Origin: an uncultured Oscillospiraceae bacterium
Lineage (GTDB): Bacteria > Bacillota > Clostridia > Oscillospirales > Acutalibacteraceae
Length of the DNA: 6,248 bases
NCBI GenBank assembly: GCA_900556765.1
Contig: USQH01000086.1
Location: 1-6,248, forward strand
Reading direction: 5' to 3'
Of the stretch, positions 1 through 6,016 are shown one piece after another; position 1 is the stretch's first letter; each line of letters opens with the position of its first letter. A model generated the notes under the pieces. It saw only the letters and a list, made by a program, of their open reading frames with translations. It did not search any database and was not told where the DNA came from. Made by a program: the position numbers and the translations under genes.

Positions 1-486
1 GTTCTGCTTGCCGAACGGCTGGGCGTAAAGCTCGACCGCCTGAAATTCAAGTCACTGTGCGGCGCCGCTGACATATCGGGTGAAAAGTGCCTGATAATAA
101 AGCCGCAGACATTTATGAACAACTCAGGTGAGGCGGTGCGCGATGCCGCGCGGTTTTATAAGATACCGACGGAGAATATAATTGTTATCAGCGATGACAT
201 ATCGCTCGACGTCGGGCGTCTGCGTATACGCAGAAAGGGCAGTGACGGCGGTCACAACGGGCTGAAAAGCATAATATACCAGCTTAGCTCGGACGCTTTT
301 GCACGCATAAAGGTTGGTGTCGGTAAAAAACCGCATCCCGACTACGATCTTGCCGCGTGGGTGCTGTCCAAATTCAAGACGGAGGAGCGCGAGCCGCTGC
401 TTGCGGCGGCGGAAAACGCCTGTAACGCCGTCGAGCTGATCGTCAGCGGCGATATAGACCGCGCAATGAACAAGTTTAATTCGTGA
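1..486 (+). CDS. pth: Peptidyl-tRNA hydrolase, 5'-truncated by window edge
   Basis: The enzyme cleaves the ester bond of peptidyl-tRNAs that drop off ribosomes, recycling tRNA in the cytoplasm. Reading from base 1 in frame gives 161 residues to a TGA stop. Family signatures are clear: KPQTFMNNSGEAV at fragment residues 34-46, SDDISLDVG at 64-72 and GGHNGLKSI at 83-91. Aligned from memory to E. coli Pth with an offset of 28, N40, D65, H85 and N86 correspond to N68, D93, H113 and N114. About 28 N-terminal residues lie outside the window, including the catalytic His20 and Asn10 equivalents, so activity cannot be judged. The ATG at 115 is the internal Met of MNNSG, not the start. The C-terminus (RAMNKFNS) ends where the family normally ends. 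mfd follows on the same strand, a common Firmicute order. Part of its 3' end is repeated just downstream. Confidence 0.96.
   Translation, partial: VLLAERLGVKLDRLKFKSLCGAADISGEKCLIIKPQTFMNNSGEAVRDAARFYKIPTENIIVISDDISLDVGRLRIRRKGSDGGHNGLKSIIYQLSSDAFARIKVGVGKKPHPDYDLAAWVLSKFKTEEREPLLAAAENACNAVELIVSGDIDRAMNKFNS
382..454 (+). repeat. Copy 1 of duplicated pth 3' segment (inside pth)
   Basis: This 73-bp stretch of pth encodes EEREPLLAAAENACNAVEL plus the following IVSGD. It recurs 132 bp downstream at 514-583. This copy lies in the functional reading frame and matches the usual Pth C-terminal helix region, so I take it as the parental copy. Confidence 0.9.
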
Positions 487-513
487 CGGCTCATGTCAGT
501 GGCCTCTGTGACA

Positions 514-583
514 GAGGAGAGCGAGCCGCTGCTTGCGGCGGAAAACGCCTGCAATGCCGTTGAGCTGATCGTCGGCGGCGATA
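514..583 (+). repeat. Copy 2 of duplicated pth 3' segment (outside pth)
   Basis: This 70-bp copy matches 382-454 with 5 substitutions and one 3-bp (single Ala codon) deletion, in the same frame. Three of the five changes are synonymous third-position changes (TGT/TGC, AAC/AAT, GTC/GTT). The other two change Arg to Ser and Ser to Gly. The left junction coincides with a perfect hairpin, CCTCTG-TGA-CAGAGG (503-517). It has no start or ribosome binding site of its own and looks like a decayed partial gene duplication. Confidence 0.9.
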
Positions 584-605
584 CGCCGACCGACAGCCGC
601 TTTTT
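571..605 (+). terminator. Weak candidate terminator after pth
   Basis: Two overlapping stems can form: GTCGGCG (571-577) with CGCCGAC (584-590), or GCGGC (575-579) with GCCGC (596-600). The second is followed directly by TTTTT (601-605). The stem is short with a long loop and the T-run is only five, so termination would be partial at best. Part of the left arm comes from the duplicated pth segment. Confidence 0.3.
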
Positions 606-687
606 GTCAATCAAACGGACATCGTCCGTATCAATCGGATACCAAAATCGGACATCCCCGGCATCGCAAGATGCCACATTAGCGTTT

Positions 688-711
688 TACAATATGCCGT
701 ACAATTTGCCG
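688..711 (+). repeat. Tandem 12-bp repeat upstream of mfd
   Basis: TACAATATGCCG (688-699) is followed at once by TACAATTTGCCG (700-711), one mismatch apart, and then a partial third unit ATGCCG (714-719). Each unit starts with TACAAT, a 5/6 match to a -10 box, but neither has a convincing -35 box at 16-18 bp. It could be a promoter or operator element for mfd, or a slippage product. Confidence 0.6.
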
Positions 712-756
712 CCATGCCGTCCGCTGAAAAAAGCGGCGGACAACCGTAATTTTAAC

Positions 757-763
757 AAGGAGG
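757..763 (+). promoter_or_regulatory. Ribosome binding site of mfd
   Basis: AAGGAGG lies 10 bases before the GTG at 774. This fixes GTG-774 as the start instead of the in-frame ATG at 795, which has no such site at proper spacing. Confidence 0.9.
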
Positions 764-773
764 TTCGGTCACA

Positions 774-3700
774 GTGCAATTTTTAACTCCGCTGATGGGT
801 CAACTGCCCGAATATACCGCTCTGCGCCACGAGCTTGCCCATCTACGCTTTCCTGCGGCGGCGACCGGACTTTCGCATATACACAAGGCCGCTGTGATAA
901 AGGCGCTGTGCGAGGGCCTTGACAGGCGCGCGCTTTTCATCGCCGCCGACGAGAGCGAGGCGACGCGCTTTTGCGACGACCTCGCCGCAATGGGTGTCAA
1001 CGCTGTATATTATCCGTCGCGCGACTATATTCTGCGCGATATGGCCGGAGTTTCCCGCGAATATGAGCATATGCGCCTGGGCGCTCTGCGCCGTATAATT
1101 GACGAGGATTATACCGTTGCCGTCTGCTGTGCGGTTGCGGCGACTCAGCTTACCATTCCGCGGCGCGAAATGGTGGAAAATACGTTTACTATTGAAAACG
1201 GCGGCGATATGTCGCTTGACGAAGCCGTAAAGCGACTGCTTGACGGCGGCTACATGCGTGCCGAAATGGTCGAGGGCGCGGGGCAGTTCGCCGTTCGCGG
1301 CGGTATACTTGATTTTTTTCCGCCTCAGCTCAAAAATCCCGTTCGTGTGGAATTTTGGGGCGACACGGTCGATTCGCTGAGCCTGTTTGACCGCGAGAGC
1401 CAGCGACGCACCGAAATGCTCGACGCCGTTTGCGCTCCGCCTGCCGCCGAGGTGCTTTTTGCCGCCGATTTTGTCGAAAAGACCGAGCAGTTTGCGAGGC
1501 GTCTTACCAAAAAACACGAGACTGCAAAGGAGCAGTTGCTCAAAGCGGTCGATTCCGCAAAAGCGGGCGTTTTTCCGCACAGCTTTGATAAATATTTACC
1601 GCTTGCTTACGACGAGGAGGAGACGCTGCTCGATTACTGCGGCGGCGATATGATCTTTGTCGGCGAGCTGAGCAATATAAAGGAGCGTTTGCGCGCGTTT
1701 GCCGCAATTCAGGCGGAGGATATGAAGCTGATGCTTGAGGACGGCACTCTGACCAAGGGACTTGACCGCTACTGCCTTACGCAAAGCGAGCTGTTTTCCG
1801 CCGTAAATCAGTCGGACGCCGTTTACACCGACACATTCGCAAGGGGCAGCTACGGCGTTGACATCGCCGCCGCGGTCAATTTCAATCTGCGTCAGACGAC
1901 GTCGTGGCGCGGCTCGGTCAAAATGCTCATTGATGATATTCAGCCCATGCTTAAAAACGGATGGGCGGTAGCCGTGCTTGCCGGAAACGGCAAAGCGGCG
2001 CAGAACCTCTCCGACGAGCTGAATGAATCGGGTGTCGCCGCCGAGTACGCCGCCGATCCGCTGATACTCAGCGACGGCGCGGTCACCGTGACGGCAGGAG
2101 CGCTGTCCTGCGGATTTGAAAGCGCCGCCGGCAAATTCGCCGTTATCACGCGTGATAAATACATGGGGGCAAAACCGGTATCGCGGCGCACACGTCATAA
2201 GAAAGGCGAGCAGATAAACGGCGTCGAGGAGCTTCGGCGCGGCGACTATATCGTTCACGCCGCTCACGGAATAGGCATTTTCGACGGCATACATAAAATG
2301 ACCAACGACGGTGTTACAAAGGATTATATCAAGATAAATTACGCAAAGCAGGATGTGCTTTACCTGCCGGTGACCCAGCTCGATCTGGTGTCAAAATATA
2401 TCGGCGCCGCCGAGGACGGACACGTAAAGGTCAACCGTCTGGGCGGCGAGCAGTGGCAAAAAACGCGTGCGCGCGTCAAAGCATCGGTGCGCGACATTGC
2501 AAAGGGACTGATAAAGCTCTACTCTCAGCGAATGGCATCGCAGGGACACGCCTTTATGCCCGACACCGATTTTCAGTCGGATTTCGAGAGTCGGTTTGAG
2601 TACGATGAGACGGAGGATCAGCTGCGCTGTATCGCCGAGATAAAGCACGACATGGAGCAGCCGGTGCCGATGGATCGTCTGCTGTGCGGAGACGTCGGCG
2701 TCGGAAAGACCGAGGTCGCTCTGCGCGCCGCTTTCAAGTGCATAGCCGAGGGCAAGCAGTGCGCTCTGCTTTGTCCGACCACCATACTCGCGTGGCAGCA
2801 TTATCAGACGGTACTGCGCCGCATGGAGACCATGCCGGTCAGCATCGAACTGCTTTCGCGTTTTAGAAATCAGAAGCAGCAGGAGGATATTCTGCGCCGC
2901 ATAAGAAGCGGCAGTGTTGACATGGTCATCGGCACGCACAGACTCGTGTCAAAGGATGTAAAATTTAAGGATCTGGGTCTTATCATCGTGGACGAGGAAC
3001 AGCGCTTCGGCGTTGAGCAAAAGGAGCGGCTAAAGGAGCTGTGCCCGACGGTCGATGTGCTGACCATGTCGGCAACACCCATTCCGCGAACGCTCAACAT
3101 GGCAATGTCGGGACTGCGCGATATGTCGTCGATAGACGAGGCGCCTGCCGACCGCCAGCCTGTTCAGACCTACGTTGTCGAACACGATACAGGCATACTG
3201 ATCGACGCGATAAACCGCGAGCTGAGACGCGGCGGACAGGTGTATTATCTGCATAACCGTGTGGAGAGCATCGAGCTTACCGCCGCAAAGCTGAAAGCGC
3301 GTCTGCCCGGAGTAAATATCGGCATCGCCCACGGAAAGATGAACGAGGAGCAGCTCAGCGAAATATGGCGGCAGCTTATCGAACATGAAATTGACATTTT
3401 GGTTTGTACGACTATAATAGAAACAGGAGTCGACGTTCCGAATGCAAACACATTGATAATCGAGGATGCCGACCGCTTCGGACTGTCGCAGCTGCACCAG
3501 CTTCGCGGCCGTGTGGGACGCAGTCCGCGGCGTGCATACGCCTATCTAACCTTCCGCGGAGGAAAAGCGCTGTCCGATATCGCGCAAAAGCGCCTTGAGG
3601 CGATACGCGAGTTTACCGAGTTCGGTTCGGGATTTAAAATAGCCATGCGTGATCTGGAGCTGCGCGGTGCGGGCAATTTGCTCGGCGGCGAACAGCACGG

Positions 3701-4235
3701 ACACATGGATTCGGTCGGCTACGATATGTACCTGAAGCTGTTGTCCGACGCCGTCAGCGAGGAAAAGGGCGAAAGGCCCTCTACCCCTGCCGAATGTACC
3801 GTCGACCTGCCGATAGAGGCGCATATACCGGAAAAGTACATAGCCGATCTGCCTCAGCGGTTGGGCATTTACCGCCGTATAGCGGACATTCGCAGCGACG
3901 AGGATGCGGAGGATGTCATCGACGAGCTGTGCGATCGCTTCGGTGATCCGCCGCCAGCCGTAAACGGGCTTATTAAGGTCGCGCTGCTGCGAAATCGCGC
4001 GGCGGCTCTCGGCATAGTCTCAGTCGAATACCGCATGGGTGCAATGCGGCTCTATCCCACGGCGCTCGATATGCGGCTCGCAAGCGGTCTGTCGGAAAAG
4101 TTTTCAATACGGTTCGCACTTTCGGCAGGATCAAAGCCGTCCTACGGTATCGTACCGCGCCCGAAGCAAAAGCCGCTTTCCCTTTTGGAGGAGTTTCTTG
4201 ACGCTGCCGAGGCTATCGTTTCGGAGCAAAAGTGA
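774..4235 (+). CDS. mfd: Transcription-repair coupling factor (Mfd), complete
   Basis: Mfd is a DNA translocase that pushes stalled RNA polymerase off DNA and recruits UvrA to lesions on the transcribed strand. The product is 1153 aa; E. coli Mfd is 1148. Domains in order: a UvrB-like N-terminal module to about residue 340 (GQFAVRGGILDFFPP at 170-184); a linker domain; the CarD/TRCF RNA-polymerase-interacting domain from about 488 (RRGDYIVHAAHGIGIF); translocation domain 1 with Walker A GDVGVGKT (639-646), DEEQ (740-743) and SAT (766-768); domain 2 with motif VI QLRGRVGR (909-916), followed by the conserved RGAGNLLG segment; and the C-terminal TRCF domain from about 1005, which restrains the motor and masks the UvrA-binding surface. 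All motor residues expected in the family are present. The start is GTG with a strong ribosome binding site and the stop is TGA. It may be transcribed from pth or from a promoter in the spacer. Confidence 0.99.
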   Translation: MQFLTPLMGQLPEYTALRHELAHLRFPAAATGLSHIHKAAVIKALCEGLDRRALFIAADESEATRFCDDLAAMGVNAVYYPSRDYILRDMAGVSREYEHMRLGALRRIIDEDYTVAVCCAVAATQLTIPRREMVENTFTIENGGDMSLDEAVKRLLDGGYMRAEMVEGAGQFAVRGGILDFFPPQLKNPVRVEFWGDTVDSLSLFDRESQRRTEMLDAVCAPPAAEVLFAADFVEKTEQFARRLTKKHETAKEQLLKAVDSAKAGVFPHSFDKYLPLAYDEEETLLDYCGGDMIFVGELSNIKERLRAFAAIQAEDMKLMLEDGTLTKGLDRYCLTQSELFSAVNQSDAVYTDTFARGSYGVDIAAAVNFNLRQTTSWRGSVKMLIDDIQPMLKNGWAVAVLAGNGKAAQNLSDELNESGVAAEYAADPLILSDGAVTVTAGALSCGFESAAGKFAVITRDKYMGAKPVSRRTRHKKGEQINGVEELRRGDYIVHAAHGIGIFDGIHKMTNDGVTKDYIKINYAKQDVLYLPVTQLDLVSKYIGAAEDGHVKVNRLGGEQWQKTRARVKASVRDIAKGLIKLYSQRMASQGHAFMPDTDFQSDFESRFEYDETEDQLRCIAEIKHDMEQPVPMDRLLCGDVGVGKTEVALRAAFKCIAEGKQCALLCPTTILAWQHYQTVLRRMETMPVSIELLSRFRNQKQQEDILRRIRSGSVDMVIGTHRLVSKDVKFKDLGLIIVDEEQRFGVEQKERLKELCPTVDVLTMSATPIPRTLNMAMSGLRDMSSIDEAPADRQPVQTYVVEHDTGILIDAINRELRRGGQVYYLHNRVESIELTAAKLKARLPGVNIGIAHGKMNEEQLSEIWRQLIEHEIDILVCTTIIETGVDVPNANTLIIEDADRFGLSQLHQLRGRVGRSPRRAYAYLTFRGGKALSDIAQKRLEAIREFTEFGSGFKIAMRDLELRGAGNLLGGEQHGHMDSVGYDMYLKLLSDAVSEEKGERPSTPAECTVDLPIEAHIPEKYIADLPQRLGIYRRIADIRSDEDAEDVIDELCDRFGDPPPAVNGLIKVALLRNRAAALGIVSVEYRMGAMRLYPTALDMRLASGLSEKFSIRFALSAGSKPSYGIVPRPKQKPLSLLEEFLDAAEAIVSEQK

Positions 4236-4254
4236 CGAACCTGTATCGTGTGCG

Positions 4255-4284
4255 TTGCCGACAGGTGAGTCGAAAATATATATT
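4255..4284 (+). promoter_or_regulatory. Possible sigma-A-type promoter for the downstream gene pair
   Basis: TTGCCG (4255-4260, 4/6 of the -35 consensus) and TATATT (4279-4284, 5/6 of the -10) are 18 bp apart. The predicted start point near 4291 falls inside the direct repeat at 4287-4312. AT-rich DNA gives many such matches, so this is a weak call. If real, the transcript would carry a leader of about 180 nt containing the 4318-4386 hairpin. Confidence 0.25.
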
Positions 4285-4286
4285 AT

Positions 4287-4312
4287 TATAAATCAGGCTT
4301 ATATAAATCAGG
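4287..4312 (+). repeat. 11-bp direct repeat, 15-bp period
   Basis: TATAAATCAGG occurs at 4287-4297 and 4302-4312, separated by CTTA. AAATCA recurs once more at 4316-4321. Spacing of about one and a half helical turns and the position just after a possible -10 box could suit a regulator-binding site. No regulator is identified. Confidence 0.65.
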
Positions 4313-4317
4313 TGCAA

Positions 4318-4386
4318 ATCAAAAAAATTGGGCAATCGGCGCGAAAAGAACGCCGCAAGGGTGTCCGCCGAGTTGATTTTTTTGAT
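4318..4386 (+). terminator. Probable mfd terminator, or attenuator, with alternative stems
   Basis: An outer arm ATCAAAAAAAT (4318-4328) is perfectly complementary to ATTTTTTTGAT (4376-4386). Inside it, CAATCGGCG (4333-4341) pairs with CGCCGAGTTG (4366-4375) except for one bulged G at 4372. The A-tract, GC stem, T-tract layout is that of a Rho-independent terminator and could work in either direction. CGGCG (4337-4341) can instead pair with CGCCG at 4351-4355, giving a mutually exclusive smaller hairpin without an adjacent T-run. Termination after mfd is the simplest reading; leader-type control is speculative. Confidence 0.5.
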
Positions 4387-4404
4387 AAACGGAGAAATTT
4401 AACG

Positions 4405-4420
4405 CTCGCGTACTCGCGTA
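4405..4420 (+). repeat. Tandem 8-bp repeat CTCGCGTA
   Basis: Two perfect head-to-tail copies (4405-4412, 4413-4420). The pair also contains CGCG-TACT-CGCG (4407-4418), able to form a small hairpin. It is a GC island in AT-rich DNA, directly before TATTAT (4424-4429) and CATAAT (4432-4437), both -10-like but lacking a -35 box. An activator site at that position is possible but unproven. Confidence 0.6.
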
Positions 4421-4458
4421 TTTTATTATTACATAATAAATTTTTCTTTTTGTGAATG

Positions 4459-4466
4459 AAAGGAGA
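4459..4466 (+). promoter_or_regulatory. Ribosome binding site deciding the ATG-4473 start
   Basis: AAAGGAGA lies 6 bases before the ATG at 4473. An in-frame GTG at 4452 would place this site inside the gene and has no site of its own, so ATG-4473 is preferred. Confidence 0.85.
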
Positions 4467-4472
4467 CATATC

Positions 4473-4754
4473 ATGGGAGAATTTATAAAAAAGAACAAAA
4501 AAACCTGCATCGTCTTTGTTGTGGCACTGGTTATCGTTATCGCCAGCGCCATCGTCGGCAAGATAATGACTTCCAACAGCACCGATGACGATCAGGCAAG
4601 CTCGGTTTCTACGATCAACGTCAGCGGCGCTGAGTACGATACCTACGGCGCAGGCGAAATTCAGAGTGCTGACGACGCATCTGCCGTTTCCGATACGGCT
4701 TCCGATGCCGTTTCGGGCGCAGCTTCCGACGCTGCGACAAGCGCCGCCGAGTGA
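4473..4754 (+). CDS. Small single-pass membrane protein with acidic Ala/Ser/Asp tail
   Basis: I do not recognise a family. The 93-residue product starts with a short basic segment (MGEFIKKNKKT). One strongly hydrophobic helix follows at about residues 12-29. A tail of about 60 residues is acidic and low in complexity, and the last 25 residues repeat SDTAS, SDAVS and SDAAT-like units. The basic N-terminus predicts N-in, tail-outside topology, as an uncleaved signal anchor. Cys12 opens the helix and is not in a lipobox, so it is not a lipoprotein. A good ribosome binding site, a stop in phase and 25-bp spacing to the next gene support it as real and co-transcribed with the Wzy-like gene. It could be an accessory of that protein or a small envelope protein; both are inference. 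The tail may be a disordered wall-spanning spacer. Confidence 0.75.
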   Translation: MGEFIKKNKKTCIVFVVALVIVIASAIVGKIMTSNSTDDDQASSVSTINVSGAEYDTYGAGEIQSADDASAVSDTASDAVSGAASDAATSAAE

Positions 4755-4762
4755 TAAACCGC

Positions 4763-4770
4763 AAAGGAGG
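4763..4770 (+). promoter_or_regulatory. Ribosome binding site deciding the GTG-4780 start
   Basis: AAAGGAGG lies 9 bases before GTG-4780. The GTG at 4773 is out of frame and too close. The frame stays open upstream to 4585, but only across the preceding gene, so the longer form is rejected. Confidence 0.9.
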
Positions 4771-4779
4771 CGGTGCGGC

Positions 4780-5961
4780 GTGCAGACTCGTATAAACGGC
4801 TTTTTGAGCCGATTTAATGTCCGCTTGACCGACCGTGTTATCATTCTTACCATCATCGCGTGCGCCTTTTTGCCCGCGGTTCTGTCGCTTTTATCGCTTG
4901 CAATAATTGCGGCGACGCTGCTCATTATTAAGCGCACGCGCAGAATAGTGCTGTCGTCACGGCTGACGCTGTGGCTGATACCTCTTGCCCCTCTGTCCGT
5001 TATTCCGCCGATAGTTCACCGCAACTATATCGGCGTGGTCTCGGGTGTGGGGCTTGTTTTGCTGATGATACTGATGAGCTACATGAGCAAAACAATGACC
5101 TCCGACATATTCGAGCGTGCGACGCGCCTTGCCTGCGGAGCAAGCGTCATCGCCATGTTTGCGGCGATATTCGAGAGGATCGCCTACGCCATATGGCCTC
5201 ACCTGTCGCAAAACAAGGATTTGCGCTGTATGAGCGTTTTTTACAATCCGAATTTGTTCGGTTCGGTGATCGTTTTTGTTATCCTGATGTGCCTGTACAA
5301 GATACTGTCGCACCGCGGTAACGTGAGGATTTACGCGGCAATAATCGCCTGCAACCTTATCAGCATGGCTCTTTGCGGCTCAATGCTGGGCATGGCGGAA
5401 CTGGTCGTCGGCGTGTTCTTTCTGCTGCTGTTCAACCGTCGCTGGGCGATAGTCGGAGTTTTCGCCGCCGTTGCCGCCGTCGGAGTGGGTGCGCTGGCGA
5501 TTTATCCGCAACTGCTGCCGCGGCTTTTTGAGGCGAGCGAGTCGTTCAATCTGCGTGTGCGCGTGTGGCAGCTTGCGCTGGTCATGTTCCGCGAAGCGCC
5601 TGTGTTCGGCAGAGGAATACTGTCCTACATGACCTTCAGTCCCGATTACGTCGGCGCCGATCTCGGGTTTAAGGTATGGGTGACCACCTGCGCGCACAGC
5701 CTGCTGCTCGACGCGCTTATATGCCTCGGCATGGTCGGCGCCTGCGTTATTACCGCCTATCTGGTGCGGTTGATCGTGCCGGCGGTAAAGAACCATATAC
5801 GGCGAAGCGACCGCGCAGTGACCGCACTCGCTTTGGCGGCGACGGCCGGAGCGCTCTTTCACGGGCTGATGGACGAGACGGTCGCTTGGCCGCAGGTGAC
5901 GGTGTTGTTTTTCCTGCTGTTGGCGGGAGCAGCGGCGTGCGGACGCGAAAAACAGAATTGA
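4780..5961 (+). CDS. O-antigen ligase/polymerase-family (Wzy_C-like) polytopic membrane protein
   Basis: The 393-residue product has a basic N-terminus and roughly 10-12 hydrophobic segments (about 20-50, 63-79, 82-103, 117-138, 159-175, 183-219, 222-242, 303-335, 347-365, 370-387). A larger outer-face loop lies at about 243-302. Family-like motifs are NPNLFG (156-161), the R-x-R-x-W segment at 259-263 followed by APVFGRGI (273-280), and HSLLLDALICLG (306-317), which matches the conserved His at the end of the periplasmic loop in WaaL/Wzy proteins. The family transfers or polymerises undecaprenyl-linked glycans on the outer face of the membrane. In a Gram-positive this would suggest a capsule, exopolysaccharide or wall glycan; the substrate is unknown and no glycosyltransferases are in view. 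It follows the small anchored protein by 25 bp and ends before a strong terminator. The usual SR motif of the middle helices reads SMLG here (201-204), so the member is divergent. Confidence 0.82.
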   Translation: MQTRINGFLSRFNVRLTDRVIILTIIACAFLPAVLSLLSLAIIAATLLIIKRTRRIVLSSRLTLWLIPLAPLSVIPPIVHRNYIGVVSGVGLVLLMILMSYMSKTMTSDIFERATRLACGASVIAMFAAIFERIAYAIWPHLSQNKDLRCMSVFYNPNLFGSVIVFVILMCLYKILSHRGNVRIYAAIIACNLISMALCGSMLGMAELVVGVFFLLLFNRRWAIVGVFAAVAAVGVGALAIYPQLLPRLFEASESFNLRVRVWQLALVMFREAPVFGRGILSYMTFSPDYVGADLGFKVWVTTCAHSLLLDALICLGMVGACVITAYLVRLIVPAVKNHIRRSDRAVTALALAATAGALFHGLMDETVAWPQVTVLFFLLLAGAAACGREKQN

Positions 5962-5965
5962 CACC

Positions 5966-5979
5966 GTATAAATTTATAC
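5966..5979. repeat. 14-bp perfect palindrome after the Wzy-like gene
   Basis: GTATAAATTTATAC is a perfect palindrome 5 bp after the stop codon. It is followed by a 7-A run (5983-5989), not a T-run, so it is not itself a forward terminator. It may be a chance AT palindrome or an mRNA 3'-end structure. Confidence 0.5.
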
Positions 5980-6016
5980 CGTAAAAAAAGTACAATACGA
6001 TAACACTTAGAATACG

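Larger units (their letters stand above)
487..773 (+). other. pth–mfd spacer with a remnant open frame, probably non-coding
   Basis: This 287-bp gap holds no gene I can support. An open frame runs from the ATG at 493 to 786, 97 codons, in the same frame as pth and continuing past its TGA. It has no Shine-Dalgarno sequence before the ATG and overlaps the mfd start by 13 bp. Only its first third resembles a known protein, being the duplicated pth tail. The rest is not recognisable and covers DNA full of short inverted repeats: 503-517, 571-590, 615-629, 660-675 (perfect 6-bp stem with a GCAA loop) and 719-741. I read it as a duplication remnant plus regulatory or structured DNA. A short expressed protein is possible but not supported. 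Confidence 0.7.
4236..4472 (+). other. AT-rich structured spacer between mfd and the envelope gene pair
   Basis: No gene is supported in these 237 bp. Base composition shifts sharply to AT-rich after the GC-rich mfd. It holds, in order, a possible promoter (4255-4284), an 11-bp direct repeat (4287-4312), a long imperfect hairpin flanked by A7 and T7 (4318-4386), a tandem 8-bp repeat (4405-4420), a run of A/T (4419-4450) and a ribosome binding site. I do not recognise a known riboswitch class here. Confidence 0.75.

Noticed and set aside
115..117. ATG-115 as the start of pth
   Set aside because: It is the internal Met of the conserved MNNSG motif, and homologous sequence continues upstream to base 1.
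484..486. TGA recoding (alternative genetic code or selenocysteine) at the pth stop
   Set aside because: Three other genes end cleanly at TGA, Trp is encoded by TGG, and Pth already has its normal C-terminus.
493..786. 97-codon open frame between pth and mfd as a real gene
   Set aside because: It has no ribosome binding site, its first third is a copied pth tail, the rest lies over inverted repeats, and it overlaps the well-supported mfd start.
843..1580. Long reverse-strand open frames inside mfd (also 1596-2294, 2391-2939, 3030-3497)
   Set aside because: They are shadows of a GC-rich coding strand, with no recognisable motifs, opposite an intact conserved gene.
3766..3780. AGGGC-GAAAG-GCCCT hairpin within mfd
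   Set aside because: It is a short stem in conserved coding sequence, explained by codon use and without a T-run.
4452..4472. GTG-4452 as the start of the small membrane protein
   Set aside because: It lacks its own ribosome binding site and would bury the good AAAGGAGA site that serves ATG-4473.
4236..4472. Known riboswitch or CRISPR-like array in the mfd-downstream spacer
   Set aside because: The repeats are only 8-11 bp and occur twice each, and I cannot match any known aptamer core.
4585..4779. Upstream extension of the Wzy-like gene to the ATG at 4585
   Set aside because: The extension lies inside the small membrane-protein gene in another frame, while GTG-4780 has an AAAGGAGG site at ideal spacing and a natural membrane-protein N-terminus.
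5380..5964. 194-codon reverse-strand open frame opposite the Wzy-like gene
   Set aside because: Its composition is rich in His, Gln and Arg as expected for the antisense of a membrane protein, and it has no family motif.
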